From NCBI GenBank assembly GCA_002451175.1, contig DKBI01000059.1, positions 1 to 6,179 of the forward strand: DNA of 6,179 nucleotides, given 5' to 3'. The DNA comes from Betaproteobacteria bacterium UBA6904. Its GTDB lineage: Bacteria; Pseudomonadota; Gammaproteobacteria; Burkholderiales; SG8-39. Both the position numbers and the translations under genes were made by a program. Below are positions 1 through 6,179 of this stretch, piece after piece. Within the stretch, counting starts at the first letter, position 1; each line of letters opens with the position of its first letter. Below the pieces are notes generated by a model. The model did no database searches and was not told the origin of the DNA. It was given only the letters and a program-made list of their open reading frames with translations.

Positions 1-429
1 AACTACGGCATGCTGATCGGCGAGGCCACGGCGGAGATGATCAAGAAGGGCATCGGCTCCGCCTTCCCCGGCAGCGAGGTGCGCGAGATGGAAGTGAAGG
101 GCCGCAATCTCGCCGAGGGCATCCCGCGCAGCTTCACCATCAGCTCGAACGAGGTGCTCGAGGCGCTCACCGAGCCGCTCAACCAGATCGTCTCGGCGGT
201 GAAGTCGGCGCTCGAGCAGACCCCCCCGGAGCTCGGCGCGGACATCGCCGAAAAGGGCATGGTGATCACCGGCGGCGGCGCGCTGCTGCGCGATCTCGAT
301 CGCCTGCTCATGGAGGAGACGGGCCTGCCGGTGGTCGTGGCGGAGGATCCGCTCACCTGCGTCGTGCGCGGCTCGGGCAAGGCGCTCGAGAAGATGGAAC
401 ATTTCGGGCCGATCTTCACCAACGAGTAA
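1..429 (+). CDS. mreB: Rod-shape-determining protein MreB, actin-like, 3' end only
   Basis: This is the C-terminal 142 residues of MreB, the bacterial actin homologue that polymerises on ATP along the inner membrane and guides the side-wall synthesis complex. The window begins inside the gene, in frame 1, at '[12 protein letters not shown]'. MreB proteins are usually about 347 residues, so roughly the last 40 percent is visible. The adenosine-binding glycine motif '[14 protein letters not shown]' lies at visible residues 87-100, followed by the family signature '[24 protein letters not shown]'. The short tail 'GPIFTNE' ends at TAA 427-429. The helix reading 'AEMIKKGIG' differs slightly from the commoner 'AERIKKEIG' form, which I take as ordinary variation. 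The gene heads the elongasome operon followed by mreC, mreD, mrdA and rodA. Its promoter and start lie outside the window. The identification is very secure from sequence and gene order. Confidence 0.98.
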   Translation, partial: NYGMLIGEATAEMIKKGIGSAFPGSEVREMEVKGRNLAEGIPRSFTISSNEVLEALTEPLNQIVSAVKSALEQTPPELGADIAEKGMVITGGGALLRDLDRLLMEETGLPVVVAEDPLTCVVRGSGKALEKMEHFGPIFTNE

Positions 430-524
430 CGCCCGGCACTCCGGCATGCGCCGCTGCGCGCCGGTTCGCCGCGCCGCCCGCCGGCCGCCGCGCCTGACAT
501 CGCGCAGAGCCCGCAGACGCTGAC
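430..524 (+). promoter_or_regulatory. mreB-mreC spacer with a small GC hairpin
   Basis: This 95-base gap is the only sizeable one in the operon. CCGGC at 441-445 can pair with GCCGG at 460-464. After one A-C mismatch the stem continues with G-C pairs and G-U wobbles to a CCGC loop at 451-454. No T-run follows, so it is not a standard intrinsic terminator. It could reduce read-through, act as an RNA processing or stability element, or be a chance product of very GC-rich DNA. I see no convincing sigma-70 promoter here. That the hairpin exists is read from the sequence; any regulatory role is inference. Confidence 0.3.
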
Positions 525-1451
525 GTGGAGCACACGCCGCCGCCGTTCTTCAAGCGCGGGCCCGCCCCGGTGGTGCGGCTCGCATTCTTCACGCTGCTGT
601 CCATCGCGCTGCTCGTCCTCGACGCGCGATTTCGCACCGCCGACGCGCTGCGCCAGTCGCTCGCCGCGCTCGCGCAGCCGCTGCAGGAGATCGCCATGCT
701 GCCGGGAACGCTCGCCGGCCGCATCGCCGGCTACTTTGCGAGCCAGGTGCAGCTGCGCGAGGAGAACGCGACCCTGCGGCGGCAGTTCGTCGAGGCGTCG
801 GCGTCGCTGCAGCGGCTCGAGGCGGTCCTCGCCGACAGCGAGCAGCTGAAGCGCATCGAAACCGCGGCCCAGCGCCGTCGCATGTCCGGCATTCCCGCCG
901 AGATCCTCTACAACGCCCGCGACCCCTACGCGCGCAAGGTGGTCGTCGACCGCGGCACGCAGCATGGCGTGCGTGCCGGCTCGCCCGTGGTCGACGAGGT
1001 CGGCGTGGTGGGCCAGGTCACGCGCGCGCACCTCGGATCGTCCGAAGTGACGCTGCTCATCGACAAGGAGCAGGCAATTCCCGTGCAGGTCGCGCGCAAC
1101 GGGCTGCGCGCCGTCGCCTTCGGCGGTGGCTTGTCCGGGCTGCTGGAACTGCGCTACATGGCGCTCAACGCGGAAGTCGAGGCGGGCGATCGGCTCGTCA
1201 CCTCCGGTCTCGATGGCGTGTATCCGCCGGGCCTCACCGTGGCGACCATCGCTCGCGTCGAGCGCGATGCGTCGAGCTCCTTCGCCCGCATCCTGTGCCA
1301 GCCCGCGGCCGGCATCGAGCGCGGCCGCTACGTGCTGATCCTCGACACCGAGGCCCGCGCGGCGCCGCGGCCGGACGAGACCGCACCGGAAGGCGACGCG
1401 CGCGGCAGCAAGTCACGGCGCGTGCGCCGCAAGGCTGCCGATGGTGCTTGA
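525..1451 (+). CDS. mreC: Rod-shape-determining protein MreC
   Basis: MreC is a bitopic inner-membrane protein whose periplasmic part binds PBP2 and activates the RodA-PBP2 synthase. The 308 residues show the usual layout. There is a short cytoplasmic start 'MEHTPPPFFKRGP', one membrane helix at about residues 16-33, and a coiled coil at about 73-112 (heptad-like 'QLREENATLRRQF'). The beta-rich periplasmic domain runs from about 118 to 275 and carries the family hallmark 'VVDRGTQHGVRAGSPVVDEVG'. A basic, low-complexity tail (residues ~276-308) ends in 'SKSRRVRRKAADGA'. The start is GTG at 525: an in-frame TGA lies at 495-497 with no other start codon between, and the N-terminus matches the family. 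No clear Shine-Dalgarno sequence precedes it, so initiation may be weak. The gene overlaps mreD by 11 bases, suggesting coupled translation. Confidence 0.96.
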   Translation: MEHTPPPFFKRGPAPVVRLAFFTLLSIALLVLDARFRTADALRQSLAALAQPLQEIAMLPGTLAGRIAGYFASQVQLREENATLRRQFVEASASLQRLEAVLADSEQLKRIETAAQRRRMSGIPAEILYNARDPYARKVVVDRGTQHGVRAGSPVVDEVGVVGQVTRAHLGSSEVTLLIDKEQAIPVQVARNGLRAVAFGGGLSGLLELRYMALNAEVEAGDRLVTSGLDGVYPPGLTVATIARVERDASSSFARILCQPAAGIERGRYVLILDTEARAAPRPDETAPEGDARGSKSRRVRRKAADGA

Positions 1452-1959
1452 TCGACCCCAGTACATCCTGCGGCCCGTGCGCGTCGCTTGGGTCGTGACC
1501 TCGTTCGCGCTCGCCCTGCTGCTCAATTTCGTGCCTTGGCATCCGGCGGCGCTCGCGCCGGACTTCGTCGCGCTCACGCTCACCTTCTGGTGCGTGCGGC
1601 AGCCGCGCCTCGTCGGCCTGGGCGCCGGGTGGCTGCTCGGCCTGCTGAACGACGCCGGCAGCGGCGTGCTGCTCGGCCAGCACGCGCTGGTGTACTCGCT
1701 GCTCGCCTTCGGCGCGATCACGCTGTCGCGGCGCATCCTCTGGTTTTCCGTGTGGGGGCAGGCGCTGCACGTCGCGGTGCTGCTCGTGCTGGCGCAGGCC
1801 GTGGGGTTGGCGGTGCGCGTCGCCGCCGGCGCGGACGTGCCCGATTGGAGCCTTTGGGCGCCGCCGCTCATCGGCGCGCTGCTGTGGCCTGCGCTGAGCT
1901 TCGTGCTGCTCGCGCCGCAACGCCGGCCTGTCGAGGTCGACGAAACGCGGCCCATCTGA
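1441..1959 (+). CDS. mreD: Rod-shape-determining protein MreD
   Basis: MreD is a small polytopic inner-membrane protein of the elongasome that works with MreC. Its exact biochemical role is less defined than that of its partners. The 172-residue product (the E. coli protein is about 162) is strongly hydrophobic, with about five to six membrane segments, the first near residues 12-31 ('VRVAWVVTSFALALLLNFVPW'). Family features are 'APDFVALTLTFWCVRQPRLVGLG', 'LLGLLNDAGSGVLLGQHAL' and 'LSRRILWF'. The ATG start at 1441 lies inside the end of mreC and is preceded by a weak AAGG at 1431-1434. The 11-base overlap suggests translation depends on ribosomes finishing mreC. The next gene, mrdA, starts 16 bases after the stop. 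The family is weakly conserved in sequence, but the position between mreC and mrdA settles the call. Confidence 0.95.
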   Translation: MVLDRPQYILRPVRVAWVVTSFALALLLNFVPWHPAALAPDFVALTLTFWCVRQPRLVGLGAGWLLGLLNDAGSGVLLGQHALVYSLLAFGAITLSRRILWFSVWGQALHVAVLLVLAQAVGLAVRVAAGADVPDWSLWAPPLIGALLWPALSFVLLAPQRRPVEVDETRPI

Positions 1960-1975
1960 CGCGGCGGGCGACGAC

Positions 1976-3886
1976 ATGCGCAAGGCGCCGCTAAGGGATC
2001 TCGAGCGCGAGCTCTACTACTTCCAGCTGCGCGTCGGCTTCGCGGGTGCGGTCGTGCTCGTCGCGTTCACGCTGCTGCTGTTCCGCTTCTTCTACCTGCA
2101 GGTCATCCAGCACGCGACCTATGCGTCGAAGGCCGAGGACAACCGCATTTCGATCGTCCCGGTCGCGCCCAACCGCGGCCTCATCCTGGACCGCAACGGC
2201 GTCGTTCTGGCGCGCAACTATTCGGCGTACACGCTGGAAATCTTCCCGGCGAAGGTCCGCGATCTGGAGCGCACGATGCGCGAGCTGGGCGAGCTCATCG
2301 AGGTGCACGCGAGGGATCGCGCGCGCTTCCGCAAGCTGCTCGCCGAAACGAAGAACGCGGAGAGCCTGCCGATCCGCACGCGGCTGACCGACGAGGAGGT
2401 GGCGCGCTTCGTGGCGCATCGCTTCCGCTTTCCGGGCGTCGAGATCAAGGCGCGCCTGTTCCGCCAGTATCCGCTCGGCGAGACCGCCTCCCACGTGCTC
2501 GGCCACCTTGGGCGCATCAGCGTGCGCGATCGCGAGCGGCTCGAGGAACTCGGCACCGACGCCGAGTATCGGGGCACGGAATACATCGGCAAGGCGGGCA
2601 TCGAGTCGAGCTACGAGCAGGAACTGCATGGCACGGCGGGCATCGAGCAGGTGGAGATCGACGCCGCGGGCCGCGGCCTGCGCACGCTCGCGCGCACCCC
2701 GGCGCAGCCCGGCAACAACGTGTCGCTGACGCTGGATGCGCGCCTGCAGCAGGTCGCGGAATCCGCGTTCGGGGATCGGCGAGGCGCACTCGTCGCGCTC
2801 GAGCCGCAGTCGGGTGCGGTGCTCGCGCTGGTCTCCAAGCCGACATTCGACCCCAACCTGTTCGTGGACGGCATCGACCCCACGCAATGGAGCGCCCTGA
2901 ACACGTCGGCCGACCGGCCGCTGAACAACCGCGCCATCGCCGGCGTGTACCCGCCGGGCTCGACGTTCAAACCGTTCATGGCGCTCGCGGCGCTCGAGCT
3001 GGGCAAGCGCACGCCGCAGAGCACGATCTTCGATCCCGGCTACTTCGTGTTCGGCGAGCGCCGCTTCCGCGACTCGAAGCCCGGCGGGCACGGCAGCGTC
3101 GACCTGTACAAGTCGATCGTCGTGTCGTCGGACACCTATTACTACCAGCTCGCGAACGACCTCGGCATCGACGCGATCGCCGGCTTCATGCAGCACTTCG
3201 GCTTCGGCGCGCGCACCGGCATCGACATCGAGGGCGAGGCGCTCGGCGTGCTGCCCTCGCCGCAATGGAAGATGAAGCGCTTCCGCCGTCCCGAGCAGCA
3301 GAAGTGGTACGCCGGCGAGACGATCTCCATCGGCATCGGCCAGGGCTACAACGCCTACACGCCGGCGCAGCTCGCGCTCGCCGTGGCGACGCTGGCGAAT
3401 CGCGGCACGATGATGCGCCCGCACTTGGTGGCCCGCATCGACAATCTGCAGACCGGCGAACGGCGTCCCGTGACCCCCGTGTCCGCGCACGTCGTCCCGC
3501 ACAAGCCGGAAAACCTCGACTTCGTCGTGCGGGCCATGGCGGGCGTGATCACCGACGGCACCGGCGCGCGGGCATTCGCGGGCGCGCCGTACACGAGCGC
3601 GGGCAAGACCGGAACCGCGCAGGTCGTCGGCATGAAACAGAACGAGAAGTACGACGAGCGGCGCGTCGCCGAGCGGCACCGCGACCACTCCCTGTTCATC
3701 GTCTTCGCGCCCGTCGAGGCGCCGAAGATCGCGCTGGCGGTGCTGGTGGAGAACGGCGGCTTCGGCGCGCGCGCCGCCGCGCCGATCGCGCGCGCCGTGC
3801 TCGACTATCACCTGCTCGGCAAGCTCCCGGCGGCGCTGGAGAAGGCCGCCCCGGTCGACGAGACGGACGAGGAGACCGGCGACTGA
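1976..3886 (+). CDS. mrdA: Penicillin-binding protein 2, elongation-specific DD-transpeptidase
   Basis: PBP2 cross-links newly made glycan strands during side-wall elongation, in the periplasm, as partner of RodA. It is a class B PBP and a beta-lactam target. The 636 residues comprise a short cytoplasmic start, one membrane anchor at about residues 20-41, a pedestal domain starting near 'NRGLILDRNGVVLARN' (residues 66-81), and a C-terminal transpeptidase domain. All three active-site motifs are intact: S329-T-F-K332 with the nucleophile Ser329, S384-S-D386, and K544-T-G-T. 'RRVAERHRDHSLFIVFAP' and 'VENGGFG' are further family marks. The length matches the E. coli protein (about 633). The start is ATG at 1976, giving the expected 'RDLERELYYFQLRVG' N-terminus. 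A short acidic tail 'DETDEETGD' ends at TGA 3884-3886, which shares its last base with the rodA start. The gene is also called pbpA. Confidence 0.98.
   Translation: MRKAPLRDLERELYYFQLRVGFAGAVVLVAFTLLLFRFFYLQVIQHATYASKAEDNRISIVPVAPNRGLILDRNGVVLARNYSAYTLEIFPAKVRDLERTMRELGELIEVHARDRARFRKLLAETKNAESLPIRTRLTDEEVARFVAHRFRFPGVEIKARLFRQYPLGETASHVLGHLGRISVRDRERLEELGTDAEYRGTEYIGKAGIESSYEQELHGTAGIEQVEIDAAGRGLRTLARTPAQPGNNVSLTLDARLQQVAESAFGDRRGALVALEPQSGAVLALVSKPTFDPNLFVDGIDPTQWSALNTSADRPLNNRAIAGVYPPGSTFKPFMALAALELGKRTPQSTIFDPGYFVFGERRFRDSKPGGHGSVDLYKSIVVSSDTYYYQLANDLGIDAIAGFMQHFGFGARTGIDIEGEALGVLPSPQWKMKRFRRPEQQKWYAGETISIGIGQGYNAYTPAQLALAVATLANRGTMMRPHLVARIDNLQTGERRPVTPVSAHVVPHKPENLDFVVRAMAGVITDGTGARAFAGAPYTSAGKTGTAQVVGMKQNEKYDERRVAERHRDHSLFIVFAPVEAPKIALAVLVENGGFGARAAAPIARAVLDYHLLGKLPAALEKAAPVDETDEETGD
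3869..3874 (+). promoter_or_regulatory. Ribosome binding site for rodA inside mrdA
   Basis: GAGGAG lies 11 bases upstream of the ATG at 3886 and is embedded in the last codons of mrdA, where it encodes part of the acidic tail. It supports 3886 as the rodA start. With the TGATG overlap it favours coupled synthesis of PBP2 and RodA, which act as a complex. The spacing is slightly long. Confidence 0.5.
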
Positions 3887-4998
3887 TGGAGCCCGCCCGC
3901 ACCCTGCTGCGTCGATTCGCCGCCCGATGGTTCGAGGACATCGATGGGCCGCTGCTCGGCATCGCGCTGACGCTGTCCGCGATCGGCCTCGCGACGCTCT
4001 ATTCGGCGAGTTTCGAGCAGCCGGCACGCGTGGGGAACCAGGCGGTCAACCTTGCGGTGGCGCTCTGCGCGATGTGGATCGTGGCGCGCGTGCCGCCGCA
4101 GGCGCTCATGCGCCTCGCCGTGCCCGCGTACGCGCTCGGCGTGCTGCTGCTCATCGGGGTCGCGCTGTTCGGCGACGTGGTGAACGGCGCGCGCCGCTGG
4201 CTGCACATCGGCGTGACGCGCTTCCAGCCCTCGGAGATGATGAAGCTCGCGGTGCCGCTCATGCTCGCCTGGTATTTCCATCGCAAGGAGGAGGGCCTGC
4301 GGGCGCGCGATTTCGCGCTGGCGGCCGCACTGCTTGCGGCGCCGGTGCTGCTGATCGCGCGCCAACCCGATCTCGGAACCGCGGTGCTGGTGCTCGCGGG
4401 CGGGTTCTTCGTCATCTTCTTCGCCGGCGTCGGCTGGCGGGTGCTGGCGGGACTGGGCGTGCTCGGCCTGGCCAGCCTGATGCCGCTCTGGGGCCTGCTG
4501 CACGATTACCAGCGGCGGCGCATTCTGACCTTGATCGACCCGACCCAGGACCCGCTCGGCGCCGGCTATCACATCATCCAGTCGACGATCGCGGTGGGCT
4601 CGGGCGGTCTCGCCGGCAAGGGCTGGCTGCACGGCACGCAGGCCCACCTCGAGTTCATCCCCGAACGCCACACCGATTTCATCTTCGCCGTGTTCTCGGA
4701 GGAATTCGGCTTGATCGGCAACTGCGTGCTGCTCGTGCTGTACGCGCTGCTGATCGGCCGCGGCCTGATGATTGCGGCGAACGCCGCGTCGTTTTTCGCG
4801 CGCCTGCTGGCGGGTTCCATCGCCCTCATGTTCTTCACCTATGCGTTCGTCAACATGGGGATGGTGTCCGGGATTCTGCCGGTGGTGGGGGTGCCCCTGC
4901 CGCTCATGTCTTACGGGGGAACCGCGCTGGCGACGCTGTTCATCGGCCTCGGCGTGCTGATGAGCATCCAGCGTCACCGGAAGCTCGTGCCGACCTGA
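3886..4998 (+). CDS. rodA: Peptidoglycan glycosyltransferase RodA (SEDS family)
   Basis: RodA polymerises lipid II into glycan strands at the inner membrane and works as a pair with PBP2, encoded immediately upstream. The 370-residue product is a polytopic membrane protein with about ten helices and matches the E. coli length. SEDS motifs are present: 'NGARRWLHIG' followed by Q114-P-S-E117, R159-Q-P-D-L-G-T, the periplasmic 'GKGWLHGTQAHLEFIPERHTDF', and 'GVPLPLMSYGG' around residues 336-345. Asp264 in 'ERHTDF' corresponds to the essential catalytic aspartate described in RodA proteins (Asp262 in E. coli, from memory). The ATG at 3886 overlaps the mrdA stop by one base. The same frame stays open about 1 kb upstream, but that part is a shadow of mrdA with an arginine-rich, non-membrane composition, so the start at 3886 is clear. 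It is also called mrdB and is the last recognisable elongasome gene here. Confidence 0.98.
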   Translation: MEPARTLLRRFAARWFEDIDGPLLGIALTLSAIGLATLYSASFEQPARVGNQAVNLAVALCAMWIVARVPPQALMRLAVPAYALGVLLLIGVALFGDVVNGARRWLHIGVTRFQPSEMMKLAVPLMLAWYFHRKEEGLRARDFALAAALLAAPVLLIARQPDLGTAVLVLAGGFFVIFFAGVGWRVLAGLGVLGLASLMPLWGLLHDYQRRRILTLIDPTQDPLGAGYHIIQSTIAVGSGGLAGKGWLHGTQAHLEFIPERHTDFIFAVFSEEFGLIGNCVLLVLYALLIGRGLMIAANAASFFARLLAGSIALMFFTYAFVNMGMVSGILPVVGVPLPLMSYGGTALATLFIGLGVLMSIQRHRKLVPT

Positions 4999-5011
4999 TG
5001 ACGGTACCTGG

Positions 5012-5028
5012 GCCCGGCACTGCCGGGC
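5012..5028 (+). terminator. GC hairpin just after rodA, possible weak terminator
   Basis: GCCCGGC at 5012-5018 and GCCGGGC at 5022-5028 form a perfect 7-bp stem with an ACT loop, 13 bases after the rodA stop. The downstream bases (ACGCTGCTGCG) contain no T-run, so a classical intrinsic terminator is not supported. The position at the end of the operon, before an unrelated gene, fits a transcript-end or RNA-stabilising hairpin. The stem is seen directly; the termination role is inferred. Confidence 0.4.
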
Positions 5029-5213
5029 ACGCTGCTGCGTAGCAACAGAAAGCTGAAATTCCGCTTCGCATTGTGAAACCCGCAACCGCTAAGGGGCTGT
5101 AACGCCTTGTTTAATGTCGTGTTATGAGCGATTTCCGGGCGTGTTGCTGCGCGCCATTAGGCTGCTTTACTGTGCGTCTTTATGAAATCCCATCCATCCG
5201 CCGTCTTTTGACT
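5029..5213 (+). promoter_or_regulatory. AT-richer aceA upstream region, probable promoter
   Basis: The sequence between the post-rodA hairpin and the aceA ribosome binding site is clearly less GC-rich than the genes around it, as expected of a promoter region. Two sigma-70-like candidates can be named, both weak. TTTAAT at 5110-5115 is a good -10 match (5 of 6) but has no fitting -35. TTGCTG at 5144-5149 with TTTACT at 5166-5171 has a 16-base spacer but only moderate matches (3 and 4 of 6). I could not choose a start site. An imperfect inverted repeat (5037-5047 with 5142-5152) spans part of the region. aceA genes are typically controlled by carbon source, but I recognise no specific operator here. 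Confidence 0.4.
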
Positions 5214-5219
5214 GGAGAG
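5214..5219 (+). promoter_or_regulatory. Strong ribosome binding site of aceA
   Basis: GGAGAG lies six bases before the ATG at 5226, an ideal Shine-Dalgarno spacing. It decides the aceA start against the in-frame ATG at 5124, which has no such site. It is the best ribosome binding site in the window. Confidence 0.8.
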
Positions 5220-5225
5220 CACGAC

Positions 5226-6179
5226 ATGGACGCACGCGAGCGAGACATTGCGCAACTGAAGAAGGACTGGGCCGAGAATCCGCGCTGGAGCGGCATCAAG
5301 CGGGGTTACAGCGCCGAAGACGTCGTGCGTCTGCGCGGCAGTGTCCGGATCGAGCACACGCTGGCGCGGCGCGGCGCGGAAAAGCTCTGGCGGATGTGCA
5401 CGGAGCAGCCGTTCGTCAACTCGCTCGGCGCGCTGACTGGCAACCAGGCCATGCAGCAGGTGAGGGCCGGCGTGCCGGCGATCTACCTGTCCGGCTGGCA
5501 GGTCGCCGCGGATGCCAACGATTCGCTCACCATGTACCCGGACCAGTCGCTCTACGCGGTGTCGTCGGTCCCTACGGTCGTGCGCCGCATCAACAATGCG
5601 CTCCTGCGCGCCGACCAGATCCAGACGATGGAGGGCAAGGGAGACATCGACTGGCTGGCGCCGGTGGTTGCCGACGCCGAGGCGGGCTTCGGCGGCGTGC
5701 TGAACGCCTTCGAGCTGATGAAAGCGATGATCGACGCGGGCGCCGCGGGCGTGCATTACGAGGACCAGCTGGCGAGCGTCAAGAAATGCGGCCACATGGG
5801 CGGCAAGGTGCTCGTGCCGACCCAGGAGCACGTGCAAAAGCTGATCGCGGCGCGCCTCGCCGCCGACATCATGGGCGTTCCCACCGTGCTCCTCGCGCGC
5901 ACCGACGCCGAGGCCGCGGACCTGGTGACCACCGACGTCGACGAGCGCGACCGGCCGTTCCTCACGGGCGAGCGCACCGCCGAGGGCTTCTACAAGTCCC
6001 GCAAGGGGTTCGACCAGGCGCTCGCGCGCGGGCTCGCCTACGCGGAGTACGCCGACATGGTGTGGTGCGAGACCGGCACGCCGGACCTCGCCTTCGCGCG
6101 CAAGTTCGCCGAGGGCATCCAGCGGAAGTTTCCCGGCAAGATGCTCGCGTACAACTGCTCGCCGTCGTTCAACTGGAAG
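5226..6179 (+). CDS. aceA: Isocitrate lyase, 5' part (318 codons, cut by window end)
   Basis: Isocitrate lyase splits isocitrate into glyoxylate and succinate in the cytoplasm. It is the first step of the glyoxylate shunt, needed for growth on acetate and fatty acids. The visible 318 residues cover about three quarters of a typical bacterial enzyme (E. coli 434). Seen motifs are '[10 protein letters not shown]' in the substrate-binding part, '[10 protein letters not shown]' with the metal-binding Asp150, the signature K186-K-C-G-H190 with catalytic Cys188, and 'NCSPSFNW' near the window end. All are intact. The reading frame is open to the last base with no stop. The ATG at 5226 is preceded by GGAGAG and gives the family-typical start '[15 protein letters not shown]'. 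The frame stays open upstream to ATG 5124, giving an unlikely cysteine-rich extension. The gene is unrelated in function to the rodA operon and probably has its own promoter. The close relative methylisocitrate lyase (PrpB) is excluded by the overall sequence and KKCGH context. Confidence 0.97.
   Translation, partial: MDARERDIAQLKKDWAENPRWSGIKRGYSAEDVVRLRGSVRIEHTLARRGAEKLWRMCTEQPFVNSLGALTGNQAMQQVRAGVPAIYLSGWQVAADANDSLTMYPDQSLYAVSSVPTVVRRINNALLRADQIQTMEGKGDIDWLAPVVADAEAGFGGVLNAFELMKAMIDAGAAGVHYEDQLASVKKCGHMGGKVLVPTQEHVQKLIAARLAADIMGVPTVLLARTDAEAADLVTTDVDERDRPFLTGERTAEGFYKSRKGFDQALARGLAYAEYADMVWCETGTPDLAFARKFAEGIQRKFPGKMLAYNCSPSFNWK

Noticed and set aside
3..1031. Antisense open frame of 342 codons opposite mreB and mreC
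   Set aside because: It is the antisense shadow of two recognised genes, with a serine- and arginine-rich translation and no ribosome binding site or motif seen.
2887..3885. Long upstream extension of the rodA frame (a 703-codon open frame in total)
   Set aside because: It lies in another frame of the intact mrdA transpeptidase domain, and its translation is arginine- and alanine-rich with no family features. RodA homology begins at 3886.
1991..4027. Antisense open frame of 678 codons opposite mrdA
   Set aside because: Long antisense frames are expected in GC-rich DNA with codon bias at the third base. The product is low-complexity, rich in Arg, Ala, Glu and His, and mrdA on the + strand is clearly real.
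3808..5085. Antisense open frame of 425 codons opposite rodA
   Set aside because: It has the same composition artefact, with repeated Gln, His and Arg and no recognisable domain. It is opposite an intact rodA.
5187..5199. Short ATCC-type tandem repeat before aceA
   Set aside because: It has only about three imperfect units, too few to suggest a repeat element or slippage-controlled switch.
5157..5837. Antisense open frame of 226 codons opposite the start of aceA
   Set aside because: It covers the conserved isocitrate lyase coding sequence, and its translation shows no family features.
1..6179. Search for a novel system, mobile element, CRISPR array or RNA gene
   Set aside because: Nearly all of the sequence is explained by six well-known genes in a conventional order, with intact motifs. 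I found no repeats of array type, no transposase or integrase, and no tRNA-like sequence.

Overview
The window is a GC-rich stretch (roughly two thirds G+C by eye) from a proteobacterial chromosome, most likely a betaproteobacterium. The protein sequences suggest this: the MreC start 'MEHTPPPFFKRGP', the MreD 'LLGQHALVYSLLAFGAI' segment, the PBP2 and RodA sequences, and an isocitrate lyase with the 'KKCGH' active site and a '[15 protein letters not shown]' start. The genus cannot be fixed from the sequence alone.

Positions 1-4998 hold the cell-shape (elongasome) operon in its classical order, all on the + strand: mreB (3' end only), mreC, mreD, mrdA (PBP2) and rodA (mrdB). The genes are tightly packed. 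mreC and mreD overlap by 11 bases, mreD and mrdA are 16 bases apart, and mrdA and rodA overlap by one base (TGATG). The only real gap is 95 bases between mreB and mreC. It is GC-rich, holds a small hairpin, and leads to a GTG start without an obvious ribosome binding site. The products form one machine. MreB filaments on the inner membrane face, with MreC and MreD, position and activate the RodA glycosyltransferase and the PBP2 transpeptidase, which build and cross-link peptidoglycan during side-wall elongation. All key catalytic motifs of PBP2 and RodA are intact.

Positions 4999-5225 are a 227-base intergenic region. It begins with a 14-codon reading frame that overlaps the rodA stop and contains a 7-bp GC hairpin without a T-run. 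It then becomes visibly more AT-rich and probably carries the promoter of the next gene. A strong GGAGAG ribosome binding site precedes an isocitrate lyase gene (aceA) at 5226, cut by the window end after 318 codons. This enzyme starts the glyoxylate shunt and is functionally unrelated to the upstream operon, so an independent transcription unit is likely.

I see no mobile element, RNA gene, CRISPR array or unknown system here. This is core housekeeping DNA. The observations listed are small: possible expression control between mreB and mreC, a variant residue next to the PBP2 active site, and several features of the rodA-aceA spacer.
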